Source: Sneathiellales bacterium (GTDB lineage: Bacteria; Pseudomonadota; Alphaproteobacteria; JANQFL01). Taken from it: a stretch of 55,105 nt of DNA. The position numbers and the translations under genes were made by a program. Below are positions 36,774 through 46,221 of the stretch, piece by piece. The stretch is taken from positions 1 through 55,105 of the forward strand of contig JANQFL010000060.1 of assembly GCA_028277845.1 (NCBI GenBank), in the 5' to 3' direction. Each line of letters begins with the position of its first letter. Within the stretch, counting starts at the first letter, position 1. The notes below the pieces were generated by a model. It did not search any database and was not told the DNA's origin. It was given only the letters and a program-made list of their open reading frames with translations.

Positions 36774-37016
36774 ATGGGTATAGGTATTTGGCAGCTGGTG
36801 TTGATCCTGGCGATCGTCGTGCTGCTGTTCGGCGCGCGCAAACTTCCCAGCGTTGCCGGTGACGTCGCCAAGGCGATCAAGAGCTTCAAGTCCGGGATGT
36901 CGCCGGAGGAAGCCAAAGAGGCCAAGGATGCCACGGTCGCCGCCAAATCCGTCGAGGATGCCTCCGCGTCCGAAAGTGAGACCGTGGTCAAGAAGGACCA
37001 GGCCGCGCAGGGCTGA
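36774..37016 (+). CDS. tatA: Sec-independent translocase subunit TatA
   Basis: Protein of 80 residues with one N-terminal helix (IGIWQLVLILAIVVLLFG) followed by the ARKLPSVAGDVAKAIKSFKSGM amphipathic helix, the TatA pattern with the FG hinge. It forms the pore-like element of the twin-arginine system. First gene of tatABC. Confidence 0.95.
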   Translation: MGIGIWQLVLILAIVVLLFGARKLPSVAGDVAKAIKSFKSGMSPEEAKEAKDATVAAKSVEDASASESETVVKKDQAAQG

Positions 37017-37062
37017 TCTTGTTTTTCGTTTTCCTTTGAACCACGGGCGGTAGCAGCGGGCC

Positions 37063-37560
37063 ATGTTCGACATCGGCTGGACAGAAATGATGGTATTGGC
37101 CGTCATCGCCGTCGTGGTCGTCGGCCCGAAAGACCTGCCCAAAATCATTCGGACCGTCGGCAAATGGGTGGGCAAGGCCCGCTCGATGGCGCGGGAATTC
37201 CAGTCCAGCCTCGATGATATCGCCAAGGAAGCCGAACTGGACGATATCAAAAAGCAGATCGACAAAGCCGGCGCCGATTTCGAAAAGGCGGCCCAGGACA
37301 CCGCGGAACAAGCGGACTTCGGCCGCGAACTGGAACATACGGTCGACCCTTCGGGAACGCTGGACAAGGTCTTCGATACGTCCGACCCGGCGGTCGATTC
37401 CAGCACCGACCTGCCCGATGGCGAGGAAACCGCTTCAGGGAAACCTGTAACCGTACAGGACCCCTACGCGGCACCGGCGGCTCCCGCGCACAGCCTTTCG
37501 CCGGAAGACGACGCCGAGCAGGATGAGCCGGTGGCGGCGAACTCCCGAACCGGGACTTAA
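37063..37560 (+). CDS. tatB: Sec-independent translocase subunit TatB
   Basis: Protein of 165 residues. The N-terminus MFDIGWTEMMVLAVIAVVVVGPKDLPKIIRTVG carries the Glu8 and GPKDLP that separate TatB from TatA. It is part of the signal-peptide receptor with TatC. The tail is acidic and disordered. Confidence 0.94.
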   Translation: MFDIGWTEMMVLAVIAVVVVGPKDLPKIIRTVGKWVGKARSMAREFQSSLDDIAKEAELDDIKKQIDKAGADFEKAAQDTAEQADFGRELEHTVDPSGTLDKVFDTSDPAVDSSTDLPDGEETASGKPVTVQDPYAAPAAPAHSLSPEDDAEQDEPVAANSRTGT

Positions 37561-37563
37561 ATC

Positions 37564-38352
37564 GTGAGTGAACAGGACATCGAATCGAGCAAGATGCCCT
37601 TGCTGGAGCATCTGATCGAGCTTCGCCAGCGCCTCGTATGGTCCATTGGCGCGTTGTTTGTCGCATTCCTCGTTTGCTACTACTTCAAGGAACATATCTA
37701 CGGCTTCCTTGTGCAGCCCTATGCCGACGCGGTTGCCGGCAAGGAAGGCAAGCGCCTGATTTACACGGCGCTGCACGAGGCGTTCTTCACCTATATCAAG
37801 GTCTCTCTGTTCGCCGCATTCTTCGTCTCCTTTCCGGTCATCGCCAGCCAACTGTGGATGTTCGTGGCGCCCGGCCTCTACAAGCACGAAAAAAAGGCCT
37901 TCCTGCCGTTCCTGCTCGTCACGCCGATCCTATTCCTGGCCGGTGCGTCCATGGTCTACTACTTCATCTTTCCGCTGGCCTGGCAGTTCTTCCTCAGCTT
38001 CGAAACCATGGGCGGTGACGGGACCCTGGCTATTCAATTGGAAGCCAAGGTCAACGAGTATCTGTCCCTGGTGATGAAGCTGATCCTGGCGTTCGGTATC
38101 AGCTTCCAGTTACCCGTGCTGTTGACGTTGCTGGCGCGGGTGGGCCTGGCAACCTCTCAGGGCCTCAAGGAAAAACGGAAATACGCCGTGATCGGCGTCT
38201 TCGTGGTCGCCGCCGTGTTGACACCACCCGACATCATCAGTCAGGTCGGCCTGGCGATCCCGATCCTGGTGTTGTACGAAGTGTCGATCTACTGCGCCAA
38301 GGTCGTGGAGAAGAAACGGGAAGAACGGGAAGCCGCCGATCTGGCGTCCTGA
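37564..38352 (+). CDS. tatC: Sec-independent translocase subunit TatC
   Basis: Six-helix receptor of 262 residues. The N-terminal MPLLEHLIELRQRLVWS and the FVAPGLYKHEKKAFLPF loop are family hallmarks. GTG start, four bases after tatB. Confidence 0.95.
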   Translation: MSEQDIESSKMPLLEHLIELRQRLVWSIGALFVAFLVCYYFKEHIYGFLVQPYADAVAGKEGKRLIYTALHEAFFTYIKVSLFAAFFVSFPVIASQLWMFVAPGLYKHEKKAFLPFLLVTPILFLAGASMVYYFIFPLAWQFFLSFETMGGDGTLAIQLEAKVNEYLSLVMKLILAFGISFQLPVLLTLLARVGLATSQGLKEKRKYAVIGVFVVAAVLTPPDIISQVGLAIPILVLYEVSIYCAKVVEKKREEREAADLAS

Positions 38353-38393
38353 CACGATCCCGCGGCGAAATTCGGCGCAATTTCATCCCAGTC

Positions 38394-38422
38394 TGGACCG
38401 TTCAGCGGACGCGGCGTATAAA
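38394..38422 (+). promoter_or_regulatory. candidate promoter of serS
   Basis: TGGACC (38394-38399), 17-base spacer, TATAAA (38417-38422), 68 bases before the serS ATG. Confidence 0.45.
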
Positions 38423-38490
38423 TCGCCCGGTCTTTCAACGTCCGGCGCCCAAATTGACGGGGCCGCCGGCCATTTACCTCCGAGTTCGAC

Positions 38491-39768
38491 ATGCACGACA
38501 TCAGATGGATTCGCGAAAACCCGCAGGAGTTTGACGCCGGGCTGGCCAAGCGTGGCCAGGAGCCGGTGGCGGAGACGATCCTCTCGCTGGACCAGGAGCT
38601 GCGGGCCTGCAAGACCGCCCTGCAGGACGATCAGGCGCGGCGCAACGAGGCATCGAAAGCCATCGGCGGCGTCAAGGCCAAGGGCGGCGACGCCAACGAA
38701 CTCATCGCCGAGGTTTCGTCCCTGAAGGCGCGCATCCAGGAAACGGAGGAACGCGAGCGGACACTGGCCGAGCAGTTGGACGGCATCATGGCCGGGTTGC
38801 CGAACATACCGGCCGACGATGTCCCCCTCGGTGCGGACGAAGACGACAATGTGGAAATCCGCCGCTTCGGAGAGAAACCGGAGTTTGGTTTTGAACCGAA
38901 AGAGCATTTCGACATCGGCGAAACCCTCGGGCTGATGGATTTTGAAACGGCAGCTAAACTGTCGGGCAGCCGTTTTGTCGTCTTGAGCGGCGCCCTGGCG
39001 CGGCTCGAACGTGCCCTGGGCCTGTTCATGCTGGACACCCACACCACCGAGTTCGGATACACGGAAATCTCGCCACCGGTCTTGGTGCGTGACGACGCGG
39101 CCTACGGCACGGCCAACCTGCCGAAATTCGCCGAGGACCTGTTCCGCACGGATAACGGCTTCTGGCTGATTCCGACGGCCGAAATGCCGCTGACCAACAT
39201 AGTGCGCGAGTCGATCGTCGACCCCGAGACCTTGCCGCGCCGCTACACGGCCATGACTCATTGCTTCCGGTCCGAGGCCGGCGCCGCGGGCAAGGACACG
39301 CGCGGCATGATCCGCCAGCACCAGTTCATCAAGGTGGAAATGGTCAGCGTCACGGCACAGGAGCAGTCGAACGAGGAACACGAGCGCATGACGTCCTGCG
39401 CCGAAGAAATCCTCAAACGGCTGGGCCTGCACTACCGGGTCGTCACGCTGTGCGCCGGCGATATGGGCGCCGCGGCGCGCAAGACCTACGACATCGAGGT
39501 CTGGCTGCCGGGGCAGGGGCGGTTCCGGGAAATTTCGAGCTGCTCCAACTGCGGCGACTTCCAGGCCCGGCGCATGCGGGCCCGCTACCGTCCGGAAGGT
39601 GAAAAGGGCACCAAGTTCGTCCATACCCTGAACGGCTCGGGACTGGCGGTCGGACGCACATTGATTGCCGTTCTGGAGAACTATCAGCAGGCCGACGGCT
39701 CGGTCGTGATCCCTGACGTTCTGCGTCCGTACATGGGCGGCATGGAAAAGATCGACGCCGCCGGCTGA
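38491..39768 (+). CDS. serS: seryl-tRNA synthetase
   Basis: Class II synthetase of 425 residues. The N-terminal arm is a coiled coil (about 30-100). Motif 2 is [23 protein letters not shown] near 256-278 and motif 3 [18 protein letters not shown] near 382-399. The tatC-serS-surE-pcm order is common in alphaproteobacteria. Confidence 0.96.
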   Translation: MHDIRWIRENPQEFDAGLAKRGQEPVAETILSLDQELRACKTALQDDQARRNEASKAIGGVKAKGGDANELIAEVSSLKARIQETEERERTLAEQLDGIMAGLPNIPADDVPLGADEDDNVEIRRFGEKPEFGFEPKEHFDIGETLGLMDFETAAKLSGSRFVVLSGALARLERALGLFMLDTHTTEFGYTEISPPVLVRDDAAYGTANLPKFAEDLFRTDNGFWLIPTAEMPLTNIVRESIVDPETLPRRYTAMTHCFRSEAGAAGKDTRGMIRQHQFIKVEMVSVTAQEQSNEEHERMTSCAEEILKRLGLHYRVVTLCAGDMGAAARKTYDIEVWLPGQGRFREISSCSNCGDFQARRMRARYRPEGEKGTKFVHTLNGSGLAVGRTLIAVLENYQQADGSVVIPDVLRPYMGGMEKIDAAG

Positions 39769-39790
39769 GCATCAGTAATAGGAGATTTGT

Positions 39791-40546
39791 GTGAGAATTC
39801 TCGTCACCAACGATGACGGCATCAACGCGCCCGGATTGAAGTCCTTGACCAAGATCGCCCGGGAACTCAGCAACGATATCTGGGTCGTGGCTCCTGAAAC
39901 GGAACAGAGCGGCGCCAGTCATTCGCTCACACTGACCGAACCGTTGCGGATCCGAAAACTGTCGTCGCGCAAGTACGCCGTACGCGGGACGCCGACGGAT
40001 TGCGTCATGCTGGGTATCCACGAAATCGTCAAGGGCGCCAAGCCGGATCTGGTGCTGTCCGGTGTCAACCGCGGCGCCAATCTGGGCGAGGACGTGACCT
40101 ATTCCGGCACCATCGCTGCAGCCATGGAAGGCACTATGCTGCGGGTGCCGTCCATCGCCCTGAGCCAGGTGTTCCAATTCGGCCATCCTGTGAAATGGGC
40201 GACGGCGGAACATCATGGACCCAAGGTCGTGCGCAAGCTGCTGAAGACCGGCTGGACCAGGGACGTGCTCGTCAACGTCAACTTCCCGGACGTGGTGCAC
40301 ACCGCAGTGAAGGGCATCGAAGTCTGCAATCAAGGCCGGCGCAATGTGGCGGATCTCATGTTCGACGCCCGCGTCGACGCCCGGGGCGTGCCGTACTACT
40401 GGCTGGGTTTCCGCCGCGAGGTCGGCGAGCCGCATCCGTCGTCGGATTTGGCGGTCGTGGCGCGCGGCGGGATTGCGGTAACGCCGCTGCAGCTCGATCT
40501 GACCCACAAGCGCACTTTGAACGCGTTGAAAAAGGCCTTCGCGTGA
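39791..40546 (+). CDS. surE: 5'/3'-nucleotidase SurE
   Basis: Survival protein E of 251 residues, a metal-dependent nucleoside monophosphate phosphatase. The metal ligands Asp8 and Asp9 (ILVTNDDGINAPG), Ser39-region (QSGASHS) and Asn of SGVNRGANLG are present. GTG start behind AGGAG. Its stop overlaps the GTG of pcm. Confidence 0.95.
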   Translation: MRILVTNDDGINAPGLKSLTKIARELSNDIWVVAPETEQSGASHSLTLTEPLRIRKLSSRKYAVRGTPTDCVMLGIHEIVKGAKPDLVLSGVNRGANLGEDVTYSGTIAAAMEGTMLRVPSIALSQVFQFGHPVKWATAEHHGPKVVRKLLKTGWTRDVLVNVNFPDVVHTAVKGIEVCNQGRRNVADLMFDARVDARGVPYYWLGFRREVGEPHPSSDLAVVARGGIAVTPLQLDLTHKRTLNALKKAFA

Positions 40547-41184
40547 CCGCCGATGCCCGCATGGTCCGGCTCATCATGGAGCTGCGCCGTGAGGGCATCG
40601 ATGACACGCGCGTCCTGTCGGCCCTGGAGCGGGTTCCACGCGACACGTTCGTGCCCGGTCCGTTCCAGGAGCAGGCCTACGACAATATCGCCTTGCCCAT
40701 CGGGCAGGGGCAAACCATCAGCCAGCCATTCGTCGTCGCCTTCATGACCCAGGAACTGGAGGTGGGCGACCGGATGAAGGTGTTGGAAATCGGAACCGGG
40801 TCAGGCTACCAGACCGCGGTTCTCGCGCATTTGTGCCGGCGGGTTTACACGGTGGAGCGCTACCGCACCTTGCTCCGGTTGGCGGAGCAACAATTCACCA
40901 AGCTTCGCCTGCACAACATCACGACGCGGTTCGGAGACGGCAACGACGGTTGGCCGGAACAGGCGCCGTTCGAGCGGATCATCGTGACCGCGGCGGCGCC
41001 GGAGATCCCGATGTCGCTGGCCGAACAACTGGATATCGGCGGCAAGATGATCGTGCCGGTCGGCGCGAGCTCCATGGGGCAGGAGATCATTCGGCTGACC
41101 CGCACCGAAGAGGGCTTCGAAAGCGAATCGCTCTTGCCGGTGCGGTTCGTGCCGTTGGTCAAGGGCGTCGCGCGCGAAACCTGA
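40543..41184 (+). CDS. pcm: protein-L-isoaspartate O-methyltransferase
   Basis: Repair methyltransferase of 213 residues that starts the conversion of isoaspartyl residues back to aspartate. The substrate-site GQTISQPFVVAFMTQ and the SAM motif VLEIGTGSGYQTAVLA are intact, and the C-terminal RFVPLVKG is typical. GTG at 40543 overlaps the surE stop (GTGA); ATG at 40561 is an alternative. Confidence 0.94.
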   Translation: MTADARMVRLIMELRREGIDDTRVLSALERVPRDTFVPGPFQEQAYDNIALPIGQGQTISQPFVVAFMTQELEVGDRMKVLEIGTGSGYQTAVLAHLCRRVYTVERYRTLLRLAEQQFTKLRLHNITTRFGDGNDGWPEQAPFERIIVTAAAPEIPMSLAEQLDIGGKMIVPVGASSMGQEIIRLTRTEEGFESESLLPVRFVPLVKGVARET

Positions 41185-41212
41185 CGAACCGCCCATGATC
41201 CCGGCAGTTTCG

Positions 41213-41851
41213 TCAATCGACGAAAATCTCGATTCGTTCCTTGCCCTTCCCGATGTTGTTTCGCTTGAGCCGAATGTTTCCGACTTCGCCCGTGCGGCGT
41301 AAATGCGTGCCGCCGCAGGGTACCCGCGCGAAGCCGTCGATCTGCCAGTACCGCCGCTCGTTCGCTTCGTCACTGAACGCGCTGCCGATCGGCTGGTCAA
41401 ATGCGACGATCCGGCTTGCCTCGTCCAACAACCCCGGAAACGCTTCCGAGATGTTGCCTTGCCAGGCAAAATCGATACGTGCCTTGTCTTCGGCAATGTG
41501 GGCGCCGACTTTCTCGGTACCGGGATATTGCTTGTAGACAAGCTCCAATATCAGCTCCGCCGCAAAATGGAGCCGCATCAGCGCATACCGCCGCGCCCAG
41601 TCGATCGCGATATCCACGTCGTCGCCTTCGCACAGACCGTGCCCGGACGGCAACGTGTAAATCAAACTGGTGCCGACTATCTCCGCAAGCAGAACGTCCA
41701 GGCCCGCGATGGTCGCCTTGTCGCTTTCCTGTCCGCCCGATTGGGCGTAGATGATGGTTTCCTCCAATTCGACCTTGGCGCCGTCGACCGTGGAAATACG
41801 CGTGGAGTGGGTCGAAAGATAGGGATCTTGCCAAAATACTTTGTGCGTCAT
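41213..41851 (-). CDS. alanyl-tRNA editing protein (AlaX-like)
   Basis: Protein of 212 residues related to the editing domain of alanyl-tRNA synthetase, which removes serine or glycine wrongly attached to tRNA-Ala. The zinc pair CGGTH is present (Cys179, His183). The first motif, normally HxxxH, reads His95-F-A-A-Glu99, so one ligand may be Glu. The start at 41851 is the conserved MTHKVFWQDPYL. It stands tail to tail with pcm and has a 203-base divergent region toward the LysM gene. Confidence 0.83.
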   Translation of the reverse strand: MTHKVFWQDPYLSTHSTRISTVDGAKVELEETIIYAQSGGQESDKATIAGLDVLLAEIVGTSLIYTLPSGHGLCEGDDVDIAIDWARRYALMRLHFAAELILELVYKQYPGTEKVGAHIAEDKARIDFAWQGNISEAFPGLLDEASRIVAFDQPIGSAFSDEANERRYWQIDGFARVPCGGTHLRRTGEVGNIRLKRNNIGKGKERIEIFVD

Positions 41852-42054
41852 GGATATGCTGGACTCAATCGAAGGGAGACATATTTGCCGGTATCCTAGT
41901 ATTTGACGACCTGTTGCCAAAATGATTCACTTGCGGGCGAAAACGAACGAAGCCGGACTCTAAGGATTCGTTCACGGTTGATCGATCACAATTCGAGAGT
42001 TACCTTGCGGATTCTTCCCGCGACCAAGCCGACACTGTCGATGGGATACCGGTC

Positions 42055-43005
42055 ATGACCCGCGCTATACTCGTTTTGATTTCCGTACTCATCGCCGCCG
42101 CCTGTACCCGCGGCGACCCGGCGCCCATCGTGTATGGCGGCACCTGGAACCCCGTGTCCACCAAGGCACCTGGGCAGCCGCAACGACAGGTCAGATACAC
42201 GGCGTCCAGGTGGGTGCCGTTGCCGGATGTCAAACCCGCGGCGTTTCGGACGTCCCTAAGTGCTTACACCGTCCCTAAACCCGCTGCCAAATCCGTTGCC
42301 CGTGAGGGTACGCATATCGTCGTGGCCGGCGATACCGTGTACAGCATTTCCCGGCGCTACGGTGCCGATTTGCAGACACTCATTCGCGACAACAAGCTGA
42401 GATATCCCTTCCGGCTGCGGATCGGGCGCGTGTTGTGGGTGCCGAACTCCGCCAAGCCGCAAGCACGCACCTTTCAGATCGCCAAAGCGGCGGCATCGAG
42501 GCCGGCGGCAAAAGCGGCTACTCCAAAGCGGATCGATCAGCCGTCCGCCGCCCGCAAACCAGCAGCCGCATCCGCACGCCCGACGAAACGCTCGGCATCG
42601 GGACCGCAATTCGACTGGCCCACCCGGGGCCGGATCATTTCACGTTACGGCGTGAAGCGCGGGGGACTGCACAACGACGGCATCAACATCGCCGTCGCCA
42701 AGGGGGCACCGGTCCGCGCCTCGGCCGACGGCGAGGTCGTTTATGCCGGTAACGAATTGCGCGGGTTCGGCAATCTGGTGCTCATCCGTCATCCGGGCGG
42801 CTGGACCACCGCTTACGCCCACAACGATGCGCTTCTGGTCAAACGCGGCGACAAGGTGCGGCGCGGCCATTTGCTGGCCCGTGCCGGCTCCAGCGGAAGC
42901 GTCAAGCGCACACAGCTGCACTTCGAAATCCGCAAGGGCACCGAGGCGGTCGACCCCATGCGGTTCCTGGCCAGTGGCCGGAAAGTGGCTGCCAAGTCCG
43001 GTTAG
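42055..43005 (+). CDS. LysM-LytM lipoprotein, NlpD/DipM-like
   Basis: Lipoprotein of 316 residues. The lipobox LIAAAC ends at Cys17. A LysM repeat is at about 83-126 (THIVVAGDTVYSISRRYGADLQTLIRDN), then a basic Ala/Lys linker, then a LytM (M23) domain from about 185. Zinc ligands are degenerate: the first motif is HNDGIN, with Asn where the Asp stands, and the final HxH reads QLHFEI. It therefore looks like an amidase activator of the NlpD/EnvC/DipM kind and not like an endopeptidase. Confidence 0.85.
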   Translation: MTRAILVLISVLIAAACTRGDPAPIVYGGTWNPVSTKAPGQPQRQVRYTASRWVPLPDVKPAAFRTSLSAYTVPKPAAKSVAREGTHIVVAGDTVYSISRRYGADLQTLIRDNKLRYPFRLRIGRVLWVPNSAKPQARTFQIAKAAASRPAAKAATPKRIDQPSAARKPAAASARPTKRSASGPQFDWPTRGRIISRYGVKRGGLHNDGINIAVAKGAPVRASADGEVVYAGNELRGFGNLVLIRHPGGWTTAYAHNDALLVKRGDKVRRGHLLARAGSSGSVKRTQLHFEIRKGTEAVDPMRFLASGRKVAAKSG

Positions 43006-43016
43006 CGCACTAGATT

Positions 43017-43874
43017 CTAGTCCAGGGTCTTGCCGAGACGCCCCGCCAAATCCTGAACGAACTGCCACGCCACGCGGCCCGACCGGCTGCCGCGGGTGAC
43101 CGTCCATTCCTTGGCCTGGGCCTGTAGGTCCTCGGGTGCGATATCCAGGCCGTACCTTCGGGCATAGCCTTCGATCATGGCCATGTATTCCTCCTGGCTG
43201 CAGCTGTGGAAGCCGAGCCAGAGGCCGAAGCGGTCACTGAGGCTGACTTTTTCTTCGACGACCTCGGCCGGGTTGATGGCGGTGGACCGTTCGTTTTCCA
43301 TCATGTCCCGTGGCATCAGGTGCCGCCGGTTGGACGTCGCATAAAAAATGATGTTCTCCGGCCGGCCTTCGAGGCCGCCTTCCAGAACCGCCTTGAGGGA
43401 TTTGTAGGACGTGTCTTCTCCGTCGAAGGACAGATCATCGCAGAAGATGAGACATCTGCGGCCGGAGCGGCCCAGTTGCTTCAGAAGTACGGGCAGGGAC
43501 GGGATATCCTCACGGTGGATTTCCACCAGGGCGAGTTGCCCCGGCGAATTGGCGTTGATTTCGGCGTGCACCGCCTTGACCAGCGAGCTTTTGCCCATGC
43601 CGCGGGCGCCCCACAGCAAGGCATTGTTGGCCGGCAACTGCTCAGCAAACCGGCGGGTGTTGTCCAAGAGAATATCGCGGACCCGGTCGATACCGCGCAG
43701 CAGGTCCAGATCGACCCGGTTGACCGTGTGGACGGGTTCCAGCCGGTTATCGTCGGCGCGCCAAACGAAAGCATCGGCGGCCGACAGGTCCAGGTCCTCC
43801 TGTACCGCCGGCGCCAGGCGCTCCAGGGCCTGCGCAATGCGGGTCAAAACATCTTTCAAATCGTGTTCAGCCAT
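43017..43874 (-). CDS. DUF815 family AAA ATPase
   Basis: P-loop ATPase of 285 residues. Walker A GARGMGKSS is at 89-97 and Walker B CLIFCDDLSF at about 142-151, with sensor-like YATSNRRHLMPRDMMENE following. The protein is cytoplasmic with no membrane segment. DUF815 genes beside yajC-secDF are usual in alphaproteobacteria; their function is not established. It is divergent from yajC. Confidence 0.88.
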   Translation of the reverse strand: MAEHDLKDVLTRIAQALERLAPAVQEDLDLSAADAFVWRADDNRLEPVHTVNRVDLDLLRGIDRVRDILLDNTRRFAEQLPANNALLWGARGMGKSSLVKAVHAEINANSPGQLALVEIHREDIPSLPVLLKQLGRSGRRCLIFCDDLSFDGEDTSYKSLKAVLEGGLEGRPENIIFYATSNRRHLMPRDMMENERSTAINPAEVVEEKVSLSDRFGLWLGFHSCSQEEYMAMIEGYARRYGLDIAPEDLQAQAKEWTVTRGSRSGRVAWQFVQDLAGRLGKTLD

Positions 43875-44082
43875 ATGCTGGAATCAATCTCTTTAATCCA
43901 AACCATGCCCAAGGCCCTCTGGCCTTAGGGGAAGGCGGGAAGGGCGTCAAGAGCGGGTGCACAGGGGCACCCGGGCCATGTTAAGCATAATTGCCTTCCG
44001 GCTGGCGCGGAGCGATGTTCACAATTTGTGGTAAAGCCCTGGAATTCTGGCGATTTCCGTCCATATAAGCGCGTGATCGTGT

Positions 44083-44110
44083 TTGCATTTCCCGGGCGGA
44101 AGGCTATAGT
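44083..44110 (+). promoter_or_regulatory. promoter of yajC-secD-secF
   Basis: TTGCAT (44083-44088), 16-base spacer, TATAGT (44105-44110). The predicted start is about 30 bases before the yajC ribosome site AAGGAGA. The rest of the 274-base divergent gap toward the DUF815 gene holds two small G-C hairpins (43911-43926 and 43954-43973) without T-runs and no gene. Confidence 0.5.
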
Positions 44111-44148
44111 CCCGCAGTTTTTCGCCGTGCGATTCTTAAGGAGAGATC

Positions 44149-44571
44149 ATGTTCGTTACTCCGGCGTTTGCCCAGGCAGCCGGTGGTGCTGGCGGTCTAG
44201 ATTTGACTTCCATGCTGCCCCTGGTGCTGATTTTCGTCGTTTTCTATTTCCTGCTGATTCGTCCCCAGCAGAAGAAAATGAAAGCGCACCGGGAAATGGT
44301 CGCGTCCGTACGGCGTGGCGACAACGTGGTGACGGCCGGCGGTGTCCTCGGCAAAGTCAGCAAGGTGATCGACGACGCGACCGTGCAGGTCGAAATCGCC
44401 GAAGGGGTGAAGATCAAGGTTCTCAAGGGAACCCTGTCCGAGGTCCGCAGCAAGGGCGAACCGGTCAAGGAAGGTGGCGAGAAGGACTCGTCCGATGCCG
44501 GCTCGGACAAGACGCCGACCGTTCAGAAGCACGACGGCAGCAGCCTGCTTTCCCGATTCCTGAAAAAATAG
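44149..44571 (+). CDS. yajC: preprotein translocase subunit YajC
   Basis: Small membrane protein of 140 residues with one helix (MLPLVLIFVVFYFLLIRPQQKKMKAHREM) and the soluble block VRRGDNVVTAGGVLGKVSKV. It associates with SecDF. It is first in the operon with secD and secF, and its C-terminal tail is longer and more charged than in E. coli. Confidence 0.94.
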   Translation: MFVTPAFAQAAGGAGGLDLTSMLPLVLIFVVFYFLLIRPQQKKMKAHREMVASVRRGDNVVTAGGVLGKVSKVIDDATVQVEIAEGVKIKVLKGTLSEVRSKGEPVKEGGEKDSSDAGSDKTPTVQKHDGSSLLSRFLKK

Positions 44572-44586
44572 CCGCCGGTAACCGAG

Positions 44587-46209
44587 ATGCTCTATTTCGC
44601 CAAGTGGAAGGTCGCGCTGGTGCTGGCAATCTGTCTTGCCGGCCTTGCATTCACGGCGCCGAACTTCGTGTCCAAGGAGTCCGCCCAGTCGATTCCCGAC
44701 TGGTTGCCGCACAACCAGCTGTCGCTCGGACTTGATCTGCAGGGCGGCGCGCACCTTCTGGTCGAGGTGGATGTCGACGGCGTCATCAAGGAGTATCTCG
44801 AAACCACGCGCAGCGATATGCGCCGGGCACTGCGCAAGGAGCGCATCGGCTACACCGGACTGCGTATCAAGGACAAAGCCGTTCTCGTCACCGTTCGCAA
44901 GCCTGAGCAACTGGATCAGGCCGTCGAACTGATCCGGGATCTGGCCCAGCCCATCGGCGGCGGCATTCTGGGCGGCGGCGGCACCGATATCGTCGTCACG
45001 ACCGACGGCAACCAGGTCGGCGCCAACCTGACGGAGGTGGCGATCCGCGACCGCGGCACGTCGGCGATCGAGCAAACCATCGAGGTTATCCGGCGCCGGG
45101 TCGACGCCTTCGGTGTGGCAGAAGCGTCCATTCAGCGCCAAGGCGCCGACCGGGTGCTCATCCAATTGCCAGGCGTGCGCAACGTCGACGACTTCAAGAA
45201 CCGCTTCCTCGAACAGGCCAAGCTGGCCTTCCGCATGGTCGATTACAACGCTTCGGTCGCCGAGGCGGAATCCGGACAACTGTCGCCGGCATCGGAGCTG
45301 CTGGAGGAATATGTCGATCCGGAAGCGGAAAACCCGCCGCCGGCACAGAAATGGGTCGTGCGCAAGGAAATCCTGGTCACCGGCGAAATGCTGGTTGATG
45401 CTTCCGCGGGCCTGGATTCCCGCACCAACCAGCCGGTGGTGAACTTCCGTTTCAACCAGGCCGGCGCCAAGCGCTTCGCCACCGTGACCCAGGAAAATGT
45501 CGGCCGGCCGTTCGCCATCGTGCTCGACGGCAAGGTCCTGAGCGCGCCGGTCATCCGCGAGCCGATCCTGGGCGGTTCGGGCCAGATCAGCGGCAACTTC
45601 ACCTTCAAGTCGGCCAACGAACTGGCGATCCTGCTGCGCGCCGGCGCCTTGCCCGCCGCCCTGAAGTTCCTGGAGGAACGCACGGTCGGTCCCGACCTGG
45701 GCGCCGACACCATCGAGGCCGGCAAGATGGCCAGCATGATCGGCTTGGCGCTCGTCGTCATATTCATGATCGCCGCCTACGGCCTGTTCGGCCTGGCGGC
45801 CAACGTGGCGCTGATGGTCAACATGTTCCTGATCGCCGGCGGCCTATCCGTCCTGCAGGCCACCCTGACGTTGCCGGGTATCGCCGGCATCGTGCTGACA
45901 ATCGGTATGGCGGTCGACGCCAATGTGCTGATCTTCGAGCGCATCCGCGAGGAAATCGCCAGTGGCAAGAGTCCGTTCAATGCCGTCGAGGCCGGCTACA
46001 AACGCGCCTTCACCACGATTGTCGACGCCAATGTGACGACCGGTATCGCGGCGTTGATCCTGTTCGCCCTGGGTTCCGGTCCGGTCAAGGGCTTTGCCGT
46101 GACCTTGGGCCTGGGTATCGCCAGTTCGATGTTCACCGCGACGGTGCTGACACGGTTGCTGGTGGCCACCTATCTCAAACGCCGCCGCCCGGCGACACTG
46201 GCCATATAG
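44587..46209 (+). CDS. secD: protein translocase subunit SecD
   Basis: Proton-driven Sec accessory protein of 540 residues with six helices. The D1 motif LGLDLQGGAHLLVEVD is near 49-64, the large periplasmic P1 domain follows, and the second half carries AAYGLFGLAANVALMVNMFLIAGG and GMAVDANVLIFERIREE near 440-456 with the conserved Asp. Confidence 0.96.
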   Translation: MLYFAKWKVALVLAICLAGLAFTAPNFVSKESAQSIPDWLPHNQLSLGLDLQGGAHLLVEVDVDGVIKEYLETTRSDMRRALRKERIGYTGLRIKDKAVLVTVRKPEQLDQAVELIRDLAQPIGGGILGGGGTDIVVTTDGNQVGANLTEVAIRDRGTSAIEQTIEVIRRRVDAFGVAEASIQRQGADRVLIQLPGVRNVDDFKNRFLEQAKLAFRMVDYNASVAEAESGQLSPASELLEEYVDPEAENPPPAQKWVVRKEILVTGEMLVDASAGLDSRTNQPVVNFRFNQAGAKRFATVTQENVGRPFAIVLDGKVLSAPVIREPILGGSGQISGNFTFKSANELAILLRAGALPAALKFLEERTVGPDLGADTIEAGKMASMIGLALVVIFMIAAYGLFGLAANVALMVNMFLIAGGLSVLQATLTLPGIAGIVLTIGMAVDANVLIFERIREEIASGKSPFNAVEAGYKRAFTTIVDANVTTGIAALILFALGSGPVKGFAVTLGLGIASSMFTATVLTRLLVATYLKRRRPATLAI

Positions 46210-46221
46210 GGGAGAAAGCGC

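Noticed and set aside
43954-43973. Seven-bp hairpin in the gap between the DUF815 gene and yajC
   Set aside because: No T-run, no position that suits a terminator of a divergent pair, and short enough to occur by chance in this base composition.
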